Assembly: GCA_012800315.1 (NCBI GenBank)
Contig: JAAZJO010000010.1
Location: 1-45,941 of the forward strand
DNA: 45,941 nucleotides
Direction of reading: 5' to 3'
From: Candidatus Falkowiibacteriota bacterium
Lineage (GTDB): Bacteria; Patescibacteriota; Patescibacteriia; Patescibacteriales; UBA12465
Shown here: one piece after another, positions 1 through 10,688 of the stretch
Layout of the letters: the number at the start of each line of letters is the position of its first letter
Numbering within the stretch: the stretch's first letter is position 1
Translations under genes and position numbers: made by a program
Notes under the pieces: model-generated
The model's input: only the letters and a program-made list of their open reading frames with translations
Told to the model about the DNA's origin: nothing
The model's database searches: none

Positions 1-1710
1 ACTCTAGACGGTTCAGACCCGACCACCGCTTCAAGTTATGTTAACGCAGGTAGTAGTTGGCAATTTACTTATTCCACCGAAGGAACCAAGACTTTAAAAT
101 ATCGCGGTGAAGATAGTGCCGGCAACCTTGGTGGTATCGCTACAGCTGCTAACCAGCTGCGTTTAGATAAAACTGCTCCAGTTATTAATGATGATGTTTC
201 CGCTGCTTGGAAAACTAGTGATATTACAGTTACTTTTAATTGTACCGACACTGCTTCTGGCTGTGATAAAGTTTATTACACTACGGACGGAACAAACCCA
301 ACAACTTCTTCTGCTTCTGTAGATTTAAGTGATAATTGGCAATTCGTTTTTTCTACTGAAGGAGTATATAATTTAAAATATTTTAGTAAAGATATTGCCG
401 GAAATGTTAGTGCTGTTAAAACAGCGATTAATCAAATTAAATTGGATAAGACGGCTCCGGTTGTTACGGCGGGAACTAATAAGAAAGAAAGTTCTTTATT
501 TACTCAAGTAGCCACTATTTCAGATTTAGGAAGTGGCGCAGATACTAACACTTATCAATGGGCAAAAGTTTCTGGCCCCGGGACTGTTAATTTTGGTACA
601 GATAAGGCTTTAAATACGACAATTTCAGTAAATAAAGCAGGCACTTACGTGATTAGCTTTACGGCTTCTGATAAGGCGGGTCATTCTGCTTCAGCTAATT
701 TTGTTTTAACCTGGTTTATTCCTAATTCAGGTAACGCTGCTTTTTTTGTTAAACCAATAACTCCTCCCGATGGTTTTAAGGTAAAAATAAATGATGGCGC
801 GACTAGCACTACAAATAGAAAGACAACACTTAAATTTAATGCCGGATCAGATGTTAAAAAAATAGCGATATCAATGACGGGAGATTTTACTGATGCTAGT
901 CAAGAAGAATATAGTCCAACTAAGCAATGGGATTTATGTTCAAAATTAGGGGGAGCAATTAAAGAAGGTGTTTGTCCGAATGGGCCATATACCGTTTATG
1001 TTAGATTTTATACCGCCTATGGACATTCATCGGCTGAAGCGGTGGCTCAAAGCAGTATTATTTTAGAATCGGCTAAAATAATAGAGGAAGAAAAGAAGGA
1101 AGAGAAGAAAGAAGAAGTAAAAGCGGTTCCTTCTTGTCAAGTTCCTCTCTACCCCAAAACTCCAATTAAATATGGGGCAAAAAATAATAATCCAGCTGAT
1201 GTTAAATTATTACAAGAATTTTTAAATACTTACGAAGAATTTAATCTTAAGGTTGATGGTTTTTATTCTCTTGAAACTAGAGATGCGGTTATCAAGTGGC
1301 AAGAGAAATACACTGATGAGGTTTTAAAGCCTTGGGGAATTAGTAAGGGAACCGGCTATGTTTATACTACTACTTTAAAAAAGATTAAAGATATTCATGA
1401 AGCAAAGTGTCAAAAAGAGACTACTGTTCCAAAAGTAAAGATACCGACGTCTACACCTACTGATAAATATATTTTTACCCGAGATCTTTATACTGGTGTT
1501 ATTGGTCCTGATGTTAAGCATTTACAAATCTTTTTAAATAAAAATGGTTTTACCCTTGCTAATACTGGACCCGGCTCACCTGATAATGAAACAGAAAAAT
1601 TTGGGGCTTTAACCAGACAGGCTTTGTCTAGATTTCAAGCCGCTAATAATATTAGTCCTACAGCTGGTTATTTTGGATCAATAACTAGAGAAAAGATTAA
1701 TAATTACTAA
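1..1710 (+). CDS. Secreted/surface protein, 5'-truncated by window edge: chitobiase-like/Ig-like repeats plus two C-terminal peptidoglycan-binding (PG_binding_1-like) domains
   Basis: Frame 1 is open from base 1 into the listed ORF at 442. Upstream translation TLDGSDPTTASSYV..YYTTDGTNPTTSSAS is repeat-like. C-terminal DVKLLQEFLN..VDGFYSLETRDAVIKWQ and DVKHLQIFLNKNGF..FGALTRQALSRFQAANNI resemble PG-binding repeats. Confidence 0.85.
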   Translation, partial: TLDGSDPTTASSYVNAGSSWQFTYSTEGTKTLKYRGEDSAGNLGGIATAANQLRLDKTAPVINDDVSAAWKTSDITVTFNCTDTASGCDKVYYTTDGTNPTTSSASVDLSDNWQFVFSTEGVYNLKYFSKDIAGNVSAVKTAINQIKLDKTAPVVTAGTNKKESSLFTQVATISDLGSGADTNTYQWAKVSGPGTVNFGTDKALNTTISVNKAGTYVISFTASDKAGHSASANFVLTWFIPNSGNAAFFVKPITPPDGFKVKINDGATSTTNRKTTLKFNAGSDVKKIAISMTGDFTDASQEEYSPTKQWDLCSKLGGAIKEGVCPNGPYTVYVRFYTAYGHSSAEAVAQSSIILESAKIIEEEKKEEKKEEVKAVPSCQVPLYPKTPIKYGAKNNNPADVKLLQEFLNTYEEFNLKVDGFYSLETRDAVIKWQEKYTDEVLKPWGISKGTGYVYTTTLKKIKDIHEAKCQKETTVPKVKIPTSTPTDKYIFTRDLYTGVIGPDVKHLQIFLNKNGFTLANTGPGSPDNETEKFGALTRQALSRFQAANNISPTAGYFGSITREKINNY

Positions 1711-1794
1711 TCATTTATAAATATTGTAATTAATTTTAAGGAGTGATTCACTTCTGTTTATTGGCGACTTTATAATATTTATAATAAACATCAG

Positions 1795-3444
1795 ATGAAA
1801 AACAAAAAATTAAAAAATAATTCCTCAGTAGCTTATTTTAGCATGGAGATTGCTTTGGAAAATAATATTAAAAATTTTGCTGGCGGCCTAGGAGTTTTGG
1901 CTGGCGATCTTTTAAGGGCAGCCTCAGAGTTAAAATTTCCGATGATTGGAGTTAGTCTTTTATATAAAAATGGTTATTTTAAACAAGTGATTAGCAAAGA
2001 CGGAGAACAAAAAGAAAGAGCGGATAAGAGTAATTTTTCTAAATTAAAACTTTTGTCGCCTAAAATATTTTTACAAATTGCTCAAGATAAAGTTTTGGTG
2101 AGAGTTTGGGAATATAAATTAAAAAGTAATGGAGGAATAGATATTCCAGTTTATTTATTAGATACTGATTGGCCAGAAAATAAAGATAAGCATCGCCAGC
2201 TTTGTAAAAATCTTTATAGTGCTGACTTGAGAAAAAAATTAAAACAATCAATTATTTTAGGTCGTGGAGGAATTAAGTTGCTTAATAAATTGGGTCTAGA
2301 AAATATTTCTAAGATACATTTGAATGAGGGACACGGCGCTTTAGCTGGTGTAGAGTTATTTTTAAATTCTAAAAAGAGGTCAGACAAAGAAAAAATTAAG
2401 GAGGTTAGAAAGAAAATAGTTTTTACCACACACACGCCAGTTATTGCTGGTCATAATATTTATTTTAAAGAATTTTTATTGAAATATCAGCCAGATTTTC
2501 CAGTAAAAATAAAAGAATTAATTAAAGAAGATCGGGTAAATTTTACAAACTTAGCCATGTTCTTTAGTTCATATATCAATGGTGTTTCTTTAAAACATAA
2601 GGAAGTGACTAAGGGCATGTTTCCGCATTATAAAATAGATAGCATTACTAATGGAGTACATTCTTCTTTGTGGACGTCAGCTAGCTTTAAACATCTTTTT
2701 GATAAATATATAACTGGCTGGGCAGAAAATAATGAGCAATTAATTGGTGCAAAAAATATTTCTTTAATTGAAATAAAAAAGGCTCATCAAGAAGAGAAGA
2801 AAAAATTAATAAAATTAGTTAAAGAAAATAGTGGCAAAGTTTTTAAAGAAAATATTTTCACCATTACTTTTGCTCGTCGTTTTGCTCCCTATAAAAGGCC
2901 AAGTTGGCTATTAGAGGATATTAAGGCGCTTAAAGAAATAAAGAAAAAAGCTGGCAAAATTCAAATTGTTTATGCCGGCAAGGCACACCCCGCCGATGTT
3001 ATTGGCAAGTCCTTGATTTTAGAGGTTAATAAAAAAATAAAAAGTTTAGAAAAAGAAATTAATATTGCCTTTATTCCTAATTATGATTTAAAGAAGGCCA
3101 AAATTTTAGTAGCCGGTTCTGATCTTTGGCTGAATAACCCGATTGCTCCTAATGAGGCTTCGGCCACTAGTGGCATGAAGGCTGCCCATAATGGCGTACC
3201 GCAATTAAGTACTTTAGACGGTTGGTGGCTTGAAGCGGAGCGAAAAAATAGAACGGGTTGGGATATTATTGAAAAAAAACATAAAAATAATTTATATCAA
3301 ATTTTAGCAGAGAAAATAATTCCTTTATATTATAAAAACGAGCAGGGGTATTATAAAATTTGTCGTAATGCTATAACTTACAATGCTAGTAAATTTAATA
3401 CACAAAGAGTTTTGAGAGAATATATTAAAAAGGCTTATTATTGA
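1795..3444 (+). CDS. glgP: Alpha-glucan family phosphorylase (glycogen/maltodextrin phosphorylase, GT35-like)
   Basis: VAYFSMEIALENNIKNFAGGLGVLAGD, HLNEGHGAL, TTHTPVIAGHN, ITNGVHSSLW, NEASATSGMKAAHNGVPQLSTLDGWW motifs; stop is TGA. Confidence 0.9.
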   Translation: MKNKKLKNNSSVAYFSMEIALENNIKNFAGGLGVLAGDLLRAASELKFPMIGVSLLYKNGYFKQVISKDGEQKERADKSNFSKLKLLSPKIFLQIAQDKVLVRVWEYKLKSNGGIDIPVYLLDTDWPENKDKHRQLCKNLYSADLRKKLKQSIILGRGGIKLLNKLGLENISKIHLNEGHGALAGVELFLNSKKRSDKEKIKEVRKKIVFTTHTPVIAGHNIYFKEFLLKYQPDFPVKIKELIKEDRVNFTNLAMFFSSYINGVSLKHKEVTKGMFPHYKIDSITNGVHSSLWTSASFKHLFDKYITGWAENNEQLIGAKNISLIEIKKAHQEEKKKLIKLVKENSGKVFKENIFTITFARRFAPYKRPSWLLEDIKALKEIKKKAGKIQIVYAGKAHPADVIGKSLILEVNKKIKSLEKEINIAFIPNYDLKKAKILVAGSDLWLNNPIAPNEASATSGMKAAHNGVPQLSTLDGWWLEAERKNRTGWDIIEKKHKNNLYQILAEKIIPLYYKNEQGYYKICRNAITYNASKFNTQRVLREYIKKAYY

Positions 3445-3510
3445 CAAAATAAGCCTATGTGATATGCTTTTTTATTCTTTAGGTTCTTTTTATTAACTAA
3501 ATAATTTTCA

Positions 3511-3921
3511 ATGATGGAAAAAAATTTATTAGCTCTGTCTTATGGCGTTGTAAATGATTTTACGTTTACTAAAAAAATGGTGTTAGTTTTAGCTGGCTTA
3601 TTGGTAATTATTTTGCTTTTGCAATTAATTATTAGGAGAGATAAATCTGCTTTTTCTTTCTGTTCATTTTTTTTCGCCATGTTTTTATTTTCGGTAGTGG
3701 GCATCTGTACTATTTTTGAATTTAAAGAAAAAATTTTTTTCTTGATTTTGGGAATAGTTTTAATTTTAAATGCAGCGGTTTCCCTTTTTTTCTCAGTTTC
3801 TAATTTAGCGGTTTTTAAGGATCGGATTAAAAATCAGCAAGAGAAATGTGAAATAATGGGGCTAAGCACAGGCATTTTACTGATTATTAGCTTAACGGGA
3901 ACATCTTTAATGGTGGTATAA
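3511..3921 (+). CDS. Small hypothetical multi-pass membrane protein
   Basis: 136-aa ORF with several hydrophobic segments; followed by a terminator. Confidence 0.6.
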   Translation: MMEKNLLALSYGVVNDFTFTKKMVLVLAGLLVIILLLQLIIRRDKSAFSFCSFFFAMFLFSVVGICTIFEFKEKIFFLILGIVLILNAAVSLFFSVSNLAVFKDRIKNQQEKCEIMGLSTGILLIISLTGTSLMVV

Positions 3922-3926
3922 CCATG

Positions 3927-3955
3927 AAAGCCTCAAGATTAATTGAGGCTTTTTT
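3927..3955 (+). terminator. Rho-independent terminator
   Basis: AAAGCCTCAA-gatt-AATTGAGGCTTTTTT. Confidence 0.8.
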
Positions 3956-4022
3956 ATTTTGTTTTTAAAATTGTGCTATACTTTATTTAGTTAATTTAGC
4001 TGAGGGTTAATAATATAAAAAT

Positions 4023-5162
4023 ATGCATGATATTTATCATAAATCATTAATTTTGCATCAAAAAAATAAGGGAAAAATGGCTATTATTAGCAAAATACCC
4101 TTGAAGACTAAAGAGGATTTAAGTTTGGCTTATACTCCGGGTGTGGCTGAGGCTTGCCGAGCGATTGCTAAAGATAAAAAATTAACGAGAGAATTAACGG
4201 TTAAAGGCAATGCGGTTGCGGTGATTACTGACGGTAGTGCTATTTTGGGCCTAGGTAATTTGGGCCCAGAGGCGGCTTTACCAGTGATGGAAGGAAAATG
4301 TATTTTATTTAAAGAATTTGCTGATGTTGATGCTTGGCCAATTTGTTTAGATACACAAGACACTGAGGAAATAATTAAAACTGTTAAACAGTTAGCGCCA
4401 GTTTTTGGAGGAATAAATCTTGAAGATATTTCAGCGCCTCGTTGTTTTGAAATTGAGCAGAGACTTAAGGCTGAATTAGATATTCCAGTTATGCATGATG
4501 ATCAACATGGTACAGCAACGGTGATTTTGGCAGGTCTGATTAATGCCTTAAAAGTTAGAGGCAGTGATCCAGAAAATGTTTCGGTAGTTATTAGTGGTGC
4601 GGGAGCGGCTGGGGTGGCTATTACAAAATTATTATTAGCTTACGGTTTTAAAAATATCGTGGTTTGTGATAGACAGGGAGCGATTTATAAAAATCGTGTA
4701 GGTTTGACACCAGTAAAAGTAGAGTTAGCACTGATTACCAATAAAACAAACAAAACTGGTGATTTAGGTGAAGTTCTTCAGGGGGCGGATATTTTTATTG
4801 GAGTTAGTTCAGCGGGAATTTTAAGTGCTGAAATGGTTAAGAGCATGCAGGCTAAGCCAATTATTTTTGCTTTAGCTAATCCTATACCAGAAATTATGCC
4901 AGAGGAAGCAAAAAAGGCGGGCGCTTTAATAGTGGCCACTGGGCGCAGTGATTATCCTAATCAAATTAATAATGTTTTAATTTTTCCAGGAGTTTTTCGG
5001 GGCGCGCTTGATCAGCGAGTAAAACAAATTACCGAGTCTATGTTAATTAAGGCAGCTGAAAATTTAGCTAGTTTGATTAAAGAGCCAACGGCTGAATTAA
5101 TTTTGCCAAGTCCCCTGGATAAAGAAGCAGTTAAGGTGGTCGCCGCGGCTATTAAGGAATAA
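4023..5162 (+). CDS. NAD(P)-dependent malic enzyme (short bacterial type)
   Basis: LAYTPGVAEACRAI, VITDGSAILGLGNLGPEAALPVMEGK, MHDDQHGTA, SGAGAAG, FALANPIPEIMPEEA. Confidence 0.93.
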   Translation: MHDIYHKSLILHQKNKGKMAIISKIPLKTKEDLSLAYTPGVAEACRAIAKDKKLTRELTVKGNAVAVITDGSAILGLGNLGPEAALPVMEGKCILFKEFADVDAWPICLDTQDTEEIIKTVKQLAPVFGGINLEDISAPRCFEIEQRLKAELDIPVMHDDQHGTATVILAGLINALKVRGSDPENVSVVISGAGAAGVAITKLLLAYGFKNIVVCDRQGAIYKNRVGLTPVKVELALITNKTNKTGDLGEVLQGADIFIGVSSAGILSAEMVKSMQAKPIIFALANPIPEIMPEEAKKAGALIVATGRSDYPNQINNVLIFPGVFRGALDQRVKQITESMLIKAAENLASLIKEPTAELILPSPLDKEAVKVVAAAIKE

Positions 5163-5177
5163 AAAATAAGATAATAT

Positions 5178-5208
5178 AAAAGAGCTATGTTAACGATAGC
5201 TCTTTTTT
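5178..5208. terminator. Bidirectional terminator between convergent genes
   Basis: AAAAGAGCTA-tgttaacga-TAGCTCTTTTTT. Confidence 0.8.
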
Positions 5209-5218
5209 AATTTTATTT

Positions 5219-6592
5219 TTATTTAATTAGTTCCAAAACTTCGTCCCGTTTTTCTGCCATTTTTTCCTGGCTAGTGGCCTCAAGATTTAAACGGATTTTT
5301 GGTTCAGTGTTTGAGCCGCGGACATTAAACCAAAAATCAGCATATTCAACACTGACACCGTCAAGCTCGCTAATTTTTCCATCCGCATATTTTTCTTTAA
5401 TTGCTTGAAAAACAGCGTCTTTATCAGTCACCGTTCTATTTATTTCTCCAGAAAGAAAATATTTTTTATAGGGTTTAATTTGTTCAGCAATTTTTTGATC
5501 ACTGGCGGAAAAAAGAGTTAATAATTTTAAAATCATTAAACCAGGAAATTCAAAACAACCAATTGGGCTGTTAAAGAAAAAATGTCCAGAAGATTCTCCA
5601 GCAAAATAAATATCTTCTTTGAGCATCTGTTCTTTAATTAGAGAGTGACCAACACGAGTAAGTACTGGAATGCCGCCAGCAGCGGTAATCATATCAGGAG
5701 TTATTTTACCCGGACGAATATCATAACCAATTTTAGCCCCTGGTTTATCAGCTAAAAATGATTGAGCCAGTAAACCACGAATAATAGCTGGATTAATTAC
5801 TTCTCCCTGGTTATCAATAAAAAATATACGATCACCATCACCATCGGTAGAAATGCCTAAATCAGCTCCATGAGTAATTACTGCTTTAGAGAGATCAACT
5901 AAATTTTCTGCCTTTAAGGGATCGGCTTCGTGAGCCGGGAAAGAGCCATCAAGTTTAGAATTTAAAAAGATTGTTTCACCTGGCAATTCTCTCAATAGTA
6001 GTTCAAGATAAGTAGCTCCCATGCCATTGGCAGTGTCAGTAACAATTTTTAGATTTTTGATTTTTTTAATATCAGTCAAGCTAAGTGTATATTCAAGTTC
6101 ATCTTTTAAGGAGCCCATATTGTATGAAACTTGTCCTGGTTGTTTCGCTGGTAAAAAATGATTAGCTAAAATTTTCTCTTTAATAAACTCAATGCCAGTT
6201 TCGCCACTAATGGGAACACCCTTAGCTCTCACTAGTTTAAAGCCATTCCAATCTTTGGGGTTATGTGAGGCCGAGACAATAATTCCGCCGTCATAATTAT
6301 ATTTAGCTACCGCAAAATAAAAAGTTGGTGTAGAAATAAGACCCAAGTCAATTGCTTCAGCTCCGGCGGCGATTAATCCGTCAATTAATTTATCTTTTAG
6401 AGTCGGGGAAGATAGTCGCATATCATAAGCGACAGCTATTCGCAGGGTTTTATTTGCTGGACAATCCGCATCATTTTTGCGTAGCTCAATAAAAGCTTGG
6501 CCTAATAAATAAGCCATTTCGTCGTCAAAGTCAATTCCGTAAAGACCACGAATATCGTAAGCTTTAAAGATGTTTGGATTGATTGGAAGCAT
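5219..6592 (-). CDS. manB: Phosphomannomutase/phosphoglucomutase
   Basis: FKAYDIRGLYG, SASHNPKDWNGFK, STDGDGDR, FAGESSGHFFF, FWFNVRGSNTEPKIR. Start chosen at MLPINPNIFKAYDIRG rather than the longer ORF start at 6616. Confidence 0.92.
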   Translation of the reverse strand: MLPINPNIFKAYDIRGLYGIDFDDEMAYLLGQAFIELRKNDADCPANKTLRIAVAYDMRLSSPTLKDKLIDGLIAAGAEAIDLGLISTPTFYFAVAKYNYDGGIIVSASHNPKDWNGFKLVRAKGVPISGETGIEFIKEKILANHFLPAKQPGQVSYNMGSLKDELEYTLSLTDIKKIKNLKIVTDTANGMGATYLELLLRELPGETIFLNSKLDGSFPAHEADPLKAENLVDLSKAVITHGADLGISTDGDGDRIFFIDNQGEVINPAIIRGLLAQSFLADKPGAKIGYDIRPGKITPDMITAAGGIPVLTRVGHSLIKEQMLKEDIYFAGESSGHFFFNSPIGCFEFPGLMILKLLTLFSASDQKIAEQIKPYKKYFLSGEINRTVTDKDAVFQAIKEKYADGKISELDGVSVEYADFWFNVRGSNTEPKIRLNLEATSQEKMAEKRDEVLELIK

Positions 6593-7706
6593 AAACAAAG
6601 ATTCCGCCCAGACCAAGCCAAGCTGAAATTAAACTAAATAACCAGCCGACATACGGGACGGCAAACAATAACCAGCAAAGAGTGACACCCAAAATTAAAG
6701 ACCAAATTAATTTAGGGGTATTTTTTTTATTAATATTTTTTAGAATTAAGTCGCCGATTAAAATAGCTGTAAATATTTTGGCGAGATAAAGACAGACTAG
6801 CCAGACAACGAAAATTATTAAGGATAGGGGAATACCAATTAGGGTAAAGATTAATAAAATGGCGATTAATGGTAGGGTAAACATTAAAATCAAACCATAA
6901 AGAGAAGAGCGAAGAGGGTTTTCTTTTATTTTCTTAATTATCTTTGGAGCTGGTTCTTTAATTAGAAAGACAAAAATTAAACCAACTACTAAAGCGCCAA
7001 AAATTGAATAGATTGTTGGCCATAACCACTCAAAAAAATTAACACCCGCTTGAGTTGACGGAATTTTTTTAATTATTTCACCAAGAATTTTTGCTTCTTC
7101 GTCAATTTGAGCATCGGCTTTAGAAATATAAGTTAGGTTATCATTAATAGTTGCTTCGGGAGAAATAATTAAGGCTCCATCTAAAACATTATCGGACATT
7201 TTAACTTTAATATTTTTACCAACTTCTCCGGAAACAAGAAGGCGTCCGAATAATCCAGTTAAGTCACCGTCAATATGACCAGCCGATTCTAATAAATTGC
7301 CTGCCGCTGTCAGATCCCAGCCAATTTTGCTGTTAGGACCAAGAATAGTAGTTTCGCTAAAGATATTAACATTCCGAGCAACTGAGCCGTTGAGATTAAT
7401 AGTTGCTCCGATAGCGCGAATATTGCCGTTTACTTGACCATTAACAGTAATTTCTTCGGCAACACCAATTATATCACCCTCAATACGACCATTAACATTG
7501 ATGGTTTGAGCAATGGCAATTAAATCTCCAGCAATTTCACCATCAATGGTAATTATTTGGCCGGTGACATAAAGATTTTCGCTGATAATTTCGTCTTCTG
7601 GAATATGGACTGTCTCACTGGCTTTAATACTAAAAGCTTGGGCAGCACTAAAAGGTAGGAATAATAAGACGGAAGCGAGTATAAATTTAATAAAACGATT
7701 TTTCAT
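6564..7706 (-). CDS. Bactofilin/polymer-forming-like secreted or membrane protein: signal peptide, repeated beta-helix, C-terminal TM segments
   Basis: N-terminal signal-like sequence; repeats ITIDGEIAGDLIAIAQTINVNGRIEGDIIGVAEEITVNGQVNGNI; hydrophobic C-terminus; overlaps the following gene. Confidence 0.75.
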   Translation of the reverse strand: MKNRFIKFILASVLLFLPFSAAQAFSIKASETVHIPEDEIISENLYVTGQIITIDGEIAGDLIAIAQTINVNGRIEGDIIGVAEEITVNGQVNGNIRAIGATINLNGSVARNVNIFSETTILGPNSKIGWDLTAAGNLLESAGHIDGDLTGLFGRLLVSGEVGKNIKVKMSDNVLDGALIISPEATINDNLTYISKADAQIDEEAKILGEIIKKIPSTQAGVNFFEWLWPTIYSIFGALVVGLIFVFLIKEPAPKIIKKIKENPLRSSLYGLILMFTLPLIAILLIFTLIGIPLSLIIFVVWLVCLYLAKIFTAILIGDLILKNINKKNTPKLIWSLILGVTLCWLLFAVPYVGWLFSLISAWLGLGGIFVYASNQSKHL

Positions 7707-7787
7707 ATAAGTTTAATTTAATGTTGTGAAATGAGAAAAAATGGTATATTGTTAAGTAGATTATAACTTAAGTATAACAGGAACTAT

Positions 7788-9365
7788 ATGGTTAAAGCAA
7801 TAGAATATTTATTAATAAATTATAGTGAAAAGATAAAAAATCGTGATGATTTAGAGGCAATTAAGCGAGCTTTATGTAAAAAATTTAGTTTACCAGCAAT
7901 TTTAAATTCAGATATTCTAAAAGAATATCGTCGTTTGTTAAAGGAGAAAAAAATTAAACAATCAGCTACGTTAGAAAAAGTTTTACGTAAAAGATCCATT
8001 CGTACTATGTCTGGCATTGCTCCAGTTGCCGTTTTAACTAAACCTTATCCTTGTCCGGGTCAGTGTGCTTATTGTCCACATGAAAAAGATGTGCCAACCA
8101 GCTATTTATCTAATGAGCCAGCGGTCATGCGGGCGATTCGCTGTCACTACGATCCCTATATTCAAGTAATTTCTCGCTTAAAAGCTCTAGTTAATAATGG
8201 ACATCAACCGACTAAAATAGAATTAATTGTTATTGGCGGGACTTGGAGTTATTTACCGGCGAGATATAAGTATTGGTATATTTTAAATTGCTTTAAAGCT
8301 GCTAATGATTTTCAAAAACAGAAAATAGATTTAAAAAATAGTTATAAAAAAAATTTAAGTCTTGAGGAATTAAAAAAATTATTAAATAAAGAGCAAAAGA
8401 AAAATGAAACAGCGGTCTATAATATTGTTGGAGTGACTTTAGAAACTCGCCCGGACTATATTAATGAAGAAGAACTGAGAGAAATGAGAGAGCTTGGTTG
8501 TACGCGAGTAGAAACGGGAGTGCAAGTAATTGATGATGAAATTTTGAGATTGAATAAACGGGGTCATGGTGTTAAAGAAATTGTTGAGGCAACCAAATTA
8601 TTAAAACAATTTGGCTTTAAAATTACCTATCATTTAATGCCGGCTCTACCCGGAGCAACGCCTAAAAAAGATTTACAATTATTTAAAAAATTATTTAGTG
8701 ATGATAGATTTCAGCCAGATCAAATAAAGTTTTATCCAACAGTAGTGACTCAAGGAAGTCTTTTATATCAATGGTATCAGCAAGGAAAATATCAGCCATA
8801 TTCTGATCGGGTTCTGCAAAATTTAATTATTAAATGTAAAGAAGTAGTGCCAACTTATGTGCGGATTATTCGTTTAATTCGTGATATTCCAGCTGAGTCT
8901 ATTGTGGCTGGCAATAAGATTACTAATTTGCGTCAGGTGATGCAGCAAAAGGGGGTTGAGTGTCGCTGTATTCGCTGTCGCGAAGCCCAAGATCAGCCAA
9001 TAAAAAAATATCAGTTAAATGTGGTTACTTATCCAGCTTCTGGTGGGCAGGAATATTTTATTAGTGCTGATAGTTGTGATGGAAAAATATTATTTGGTTT
9101 TTGTCGCTTGAGAATTGATGAACATAGTCCGATTGCTCCAGCGATTATTCGTGAGCTTCATGTTTATGGTGAATTAGTGGCAATTGGTGCTGCTAAAAAG
9201 GTACAACATAGTGGTTTAGGTAAAAAATTATTAGGGGCGGCTGAGAAATTAGTTAAGGCAGCCGGGTTTAATCAATTAGCGATAATTTCCGGAGTTGGTG
9301 TGCGTGGATACTATAAAAAATTTGGTTATAAATTGAAAAAAACCTATATGATAAAAAATTTATAG
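7788..9365 (+). CDS. elp3: Elp3-family tRNA uridine-34 carboxymethyl-type modification enzyme (radical SAM + GNAT)
   Basis: CPGQCAYCPHEKDVPTSYLSNEPAVMRA radical-SAM motif; LETRPDYI; VETGVQVIDDEILRLNKRGHG; C-terminal GNAT HVYGELVAIG..HSGLGKKLLGAAEKLVKAAGF..GYYKKFGY. Confidence 0.93.
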   Translation: MVKAIEYLLINYSEKIKNRDDLEAIKRALCKKFSLPAILNSDILKEYRRLLKEKKIKQSATLEKVLRKRSIRTMSGIAPVAVLTKPYPCPGQCAYCPHEKDVPTSYLSNEPAVMRAIRCHYDPYIQVISRLKALVNNGHQPTKIELIVIGGTWSYLPARYKYWYILNCFKAANDFQKQKIDLKNSYKKNLSLEELKKLLNKEQKKNETAVYNIVGVTLETRPDYINEEELREMRELGCTRVETGVQVIDDEILRLNKRGHGVKEIVEATKLLKQFGFKITYHLMPALPGATPKKDLQLFKKLFSDDRFQPDQIKFYPTVVTQGSLLYQWYQQGKYQPYSDRVLQNLIIKCKEVVPTYVRIIRLIRDIPAESIVAGNKITNLRQVMQQKGVECRCIRCREAQDQPIKKYQLNVVTYPASGGQEYFISADSCDGKILFGFCRLRIDEHSPIAPAIIRELHVYGELVAIGAAKKVQHSGLGKKLLGAAEKLVKAAGFNQLAIISGVGVRGYYKKFGYKLKKTYMIKNL

Positions 9366-9425
9366 GCTTTTTTGACAAAAGGTTTTGGCTAAATTAAGAT
9401 AGAATTATAAATAAGCTTTAAAAAC

Positions 9426-10670
9426 ATGAAATACGAACATTTAAGACAACAAGATCCAGCTGTTTGGGAGATTATTGAGCGAGAGGAAAAAAGACAAAAT
9501 GACGAATTAGAATTAATTGCTTCAGAAAATTATGTTTCGCCAGCTGTCCTGGAAACGTTAGCCACTGTTTTAACTAATAAATATAGCGAGGGTTATATTG
9601 GCCGTCGTTATTATGGTGGCAATAATAATATTGACGAGATAGAAAATTTGGCGATTACTAGGGCGAAAAAATTATTTGCTGCCGAGCATGTTAATGTTCA
9701 ACCATTATCTGGCTCACCGGCTAATGCGGCGGTGTATTTGGCTTTTTTAAATCCGGGAGATAAGGTTTTGGGTTTAAAGTTAGATCATGGCGGACACTTA
9801 TCGCATGGACATAAAATTAATTTTTCTGGACGTTTATATAATTTTGTTCAATATGGCCTTAATCCAGAAACAGGTATGATTGATATGGAGGAGGTGCGCC
9901 GTATTGCTTTAGCAGAAAGACCTAAAATGATTGTAGCTGGTTTTTCAGCTTATTCTAGAGAGATTGATTGGCAAAAATTTAAAGAAATTGCTGACGAAAT
10001 CGGAGCTTATACTTTTGCTGATATTGCTCATATTGCTGGTTTAATTGCCGCCAAACAATTAAAGAATCCGGTGCCAATTTTTGATGTGGTGTCTACCACC
10101 ACCCATAAAACTTTGCGTGGTCCACGGGGAGCAATAATTATGTGTAAAGAAAAATATGCTAAGCAGGTTGATCGGGCGGTTTTTCCAGGAATGCAAGGTG
10201 GACCACATGACCATATTACAGCAGCTAAAGCAGTGACTTTTGGTGAAGCACTAACTCCCGAGTTTATTGAATATGCTAAGCAAACGATTTTAAACGCTCA
10301 GGCGATGGCGGCAGAGTTTATAGCCCGGGGTTATAAAATTATTTCTGGCGGTACAGATAATCATTTAATGGTGATTGATTTATCTAATAAAGATCTGGCT
10401 GGTAAAGAAGCCGAAAAAATATTAGAAATGATTGGCATCTCTGTTTCACGCTCCACTATTCCTAACGATCCTAATCCACCACTAAATCCGTCAGGTATAA
10501 GAATTGGTACAGCGGCGGCCACTACTAGGGGCATGAAGGAAGCAGAAATGAAATTAATTGTTGAATATATTGATGAGGCTTTTAACAATAGAGATCAAGA
10601 GGAAAAATTAGTTTTATTAAAACAAGCAGTTAAAGAACTGTGTGGCAAATTTCCGATTCCGACAAAATAA
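9426..10670 (+). CDS. glyA: Serine hydroxymethyltransferase
   Basis: ELIASENYVSPAVLE, NKYSEGYIGRRYYGG, VVSTTTHKTLRGPRGAII. Confidence 0.96.
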   Translation: MKYEHLRQQDPAVWEIIEREEKRQNDELELIASENYVSPAVLETLATVLTNKYSEGYIGRRYYGGNNNIDEIENLAITRAKKLFAAEHVNVQPLSGSPANAAVYLAFLNPGDKVLGLKLDHGGHLSHGHKINFSGRLYNFVQYGLNPETGMIDMEEVRRIALAERPKMIVAGFSAYSREIDWQKFKEIADEIGAYTFADIAHIAGLIAAKQLKNPVPIFDVVSTTTHKTLRGPRGAIIMCKEKYAKQVDRAVFPGMQGGPHDHITAAKAVTFGEALTPEFIEYAKQTILNAQAMAAEFIARGYKIISGGTDNHLMVIDLSNKDLAGKEAEKILEMIGISVSRSTIPNDPNPPLNPSGIRIGTAAATTRGMKEAEMKLIVEYIDEAFNNRDQEEKLVLLKQAVKELCGKFPIPTK

Positions 10671-10688
10671 AAATAAACTTTAATAAAT

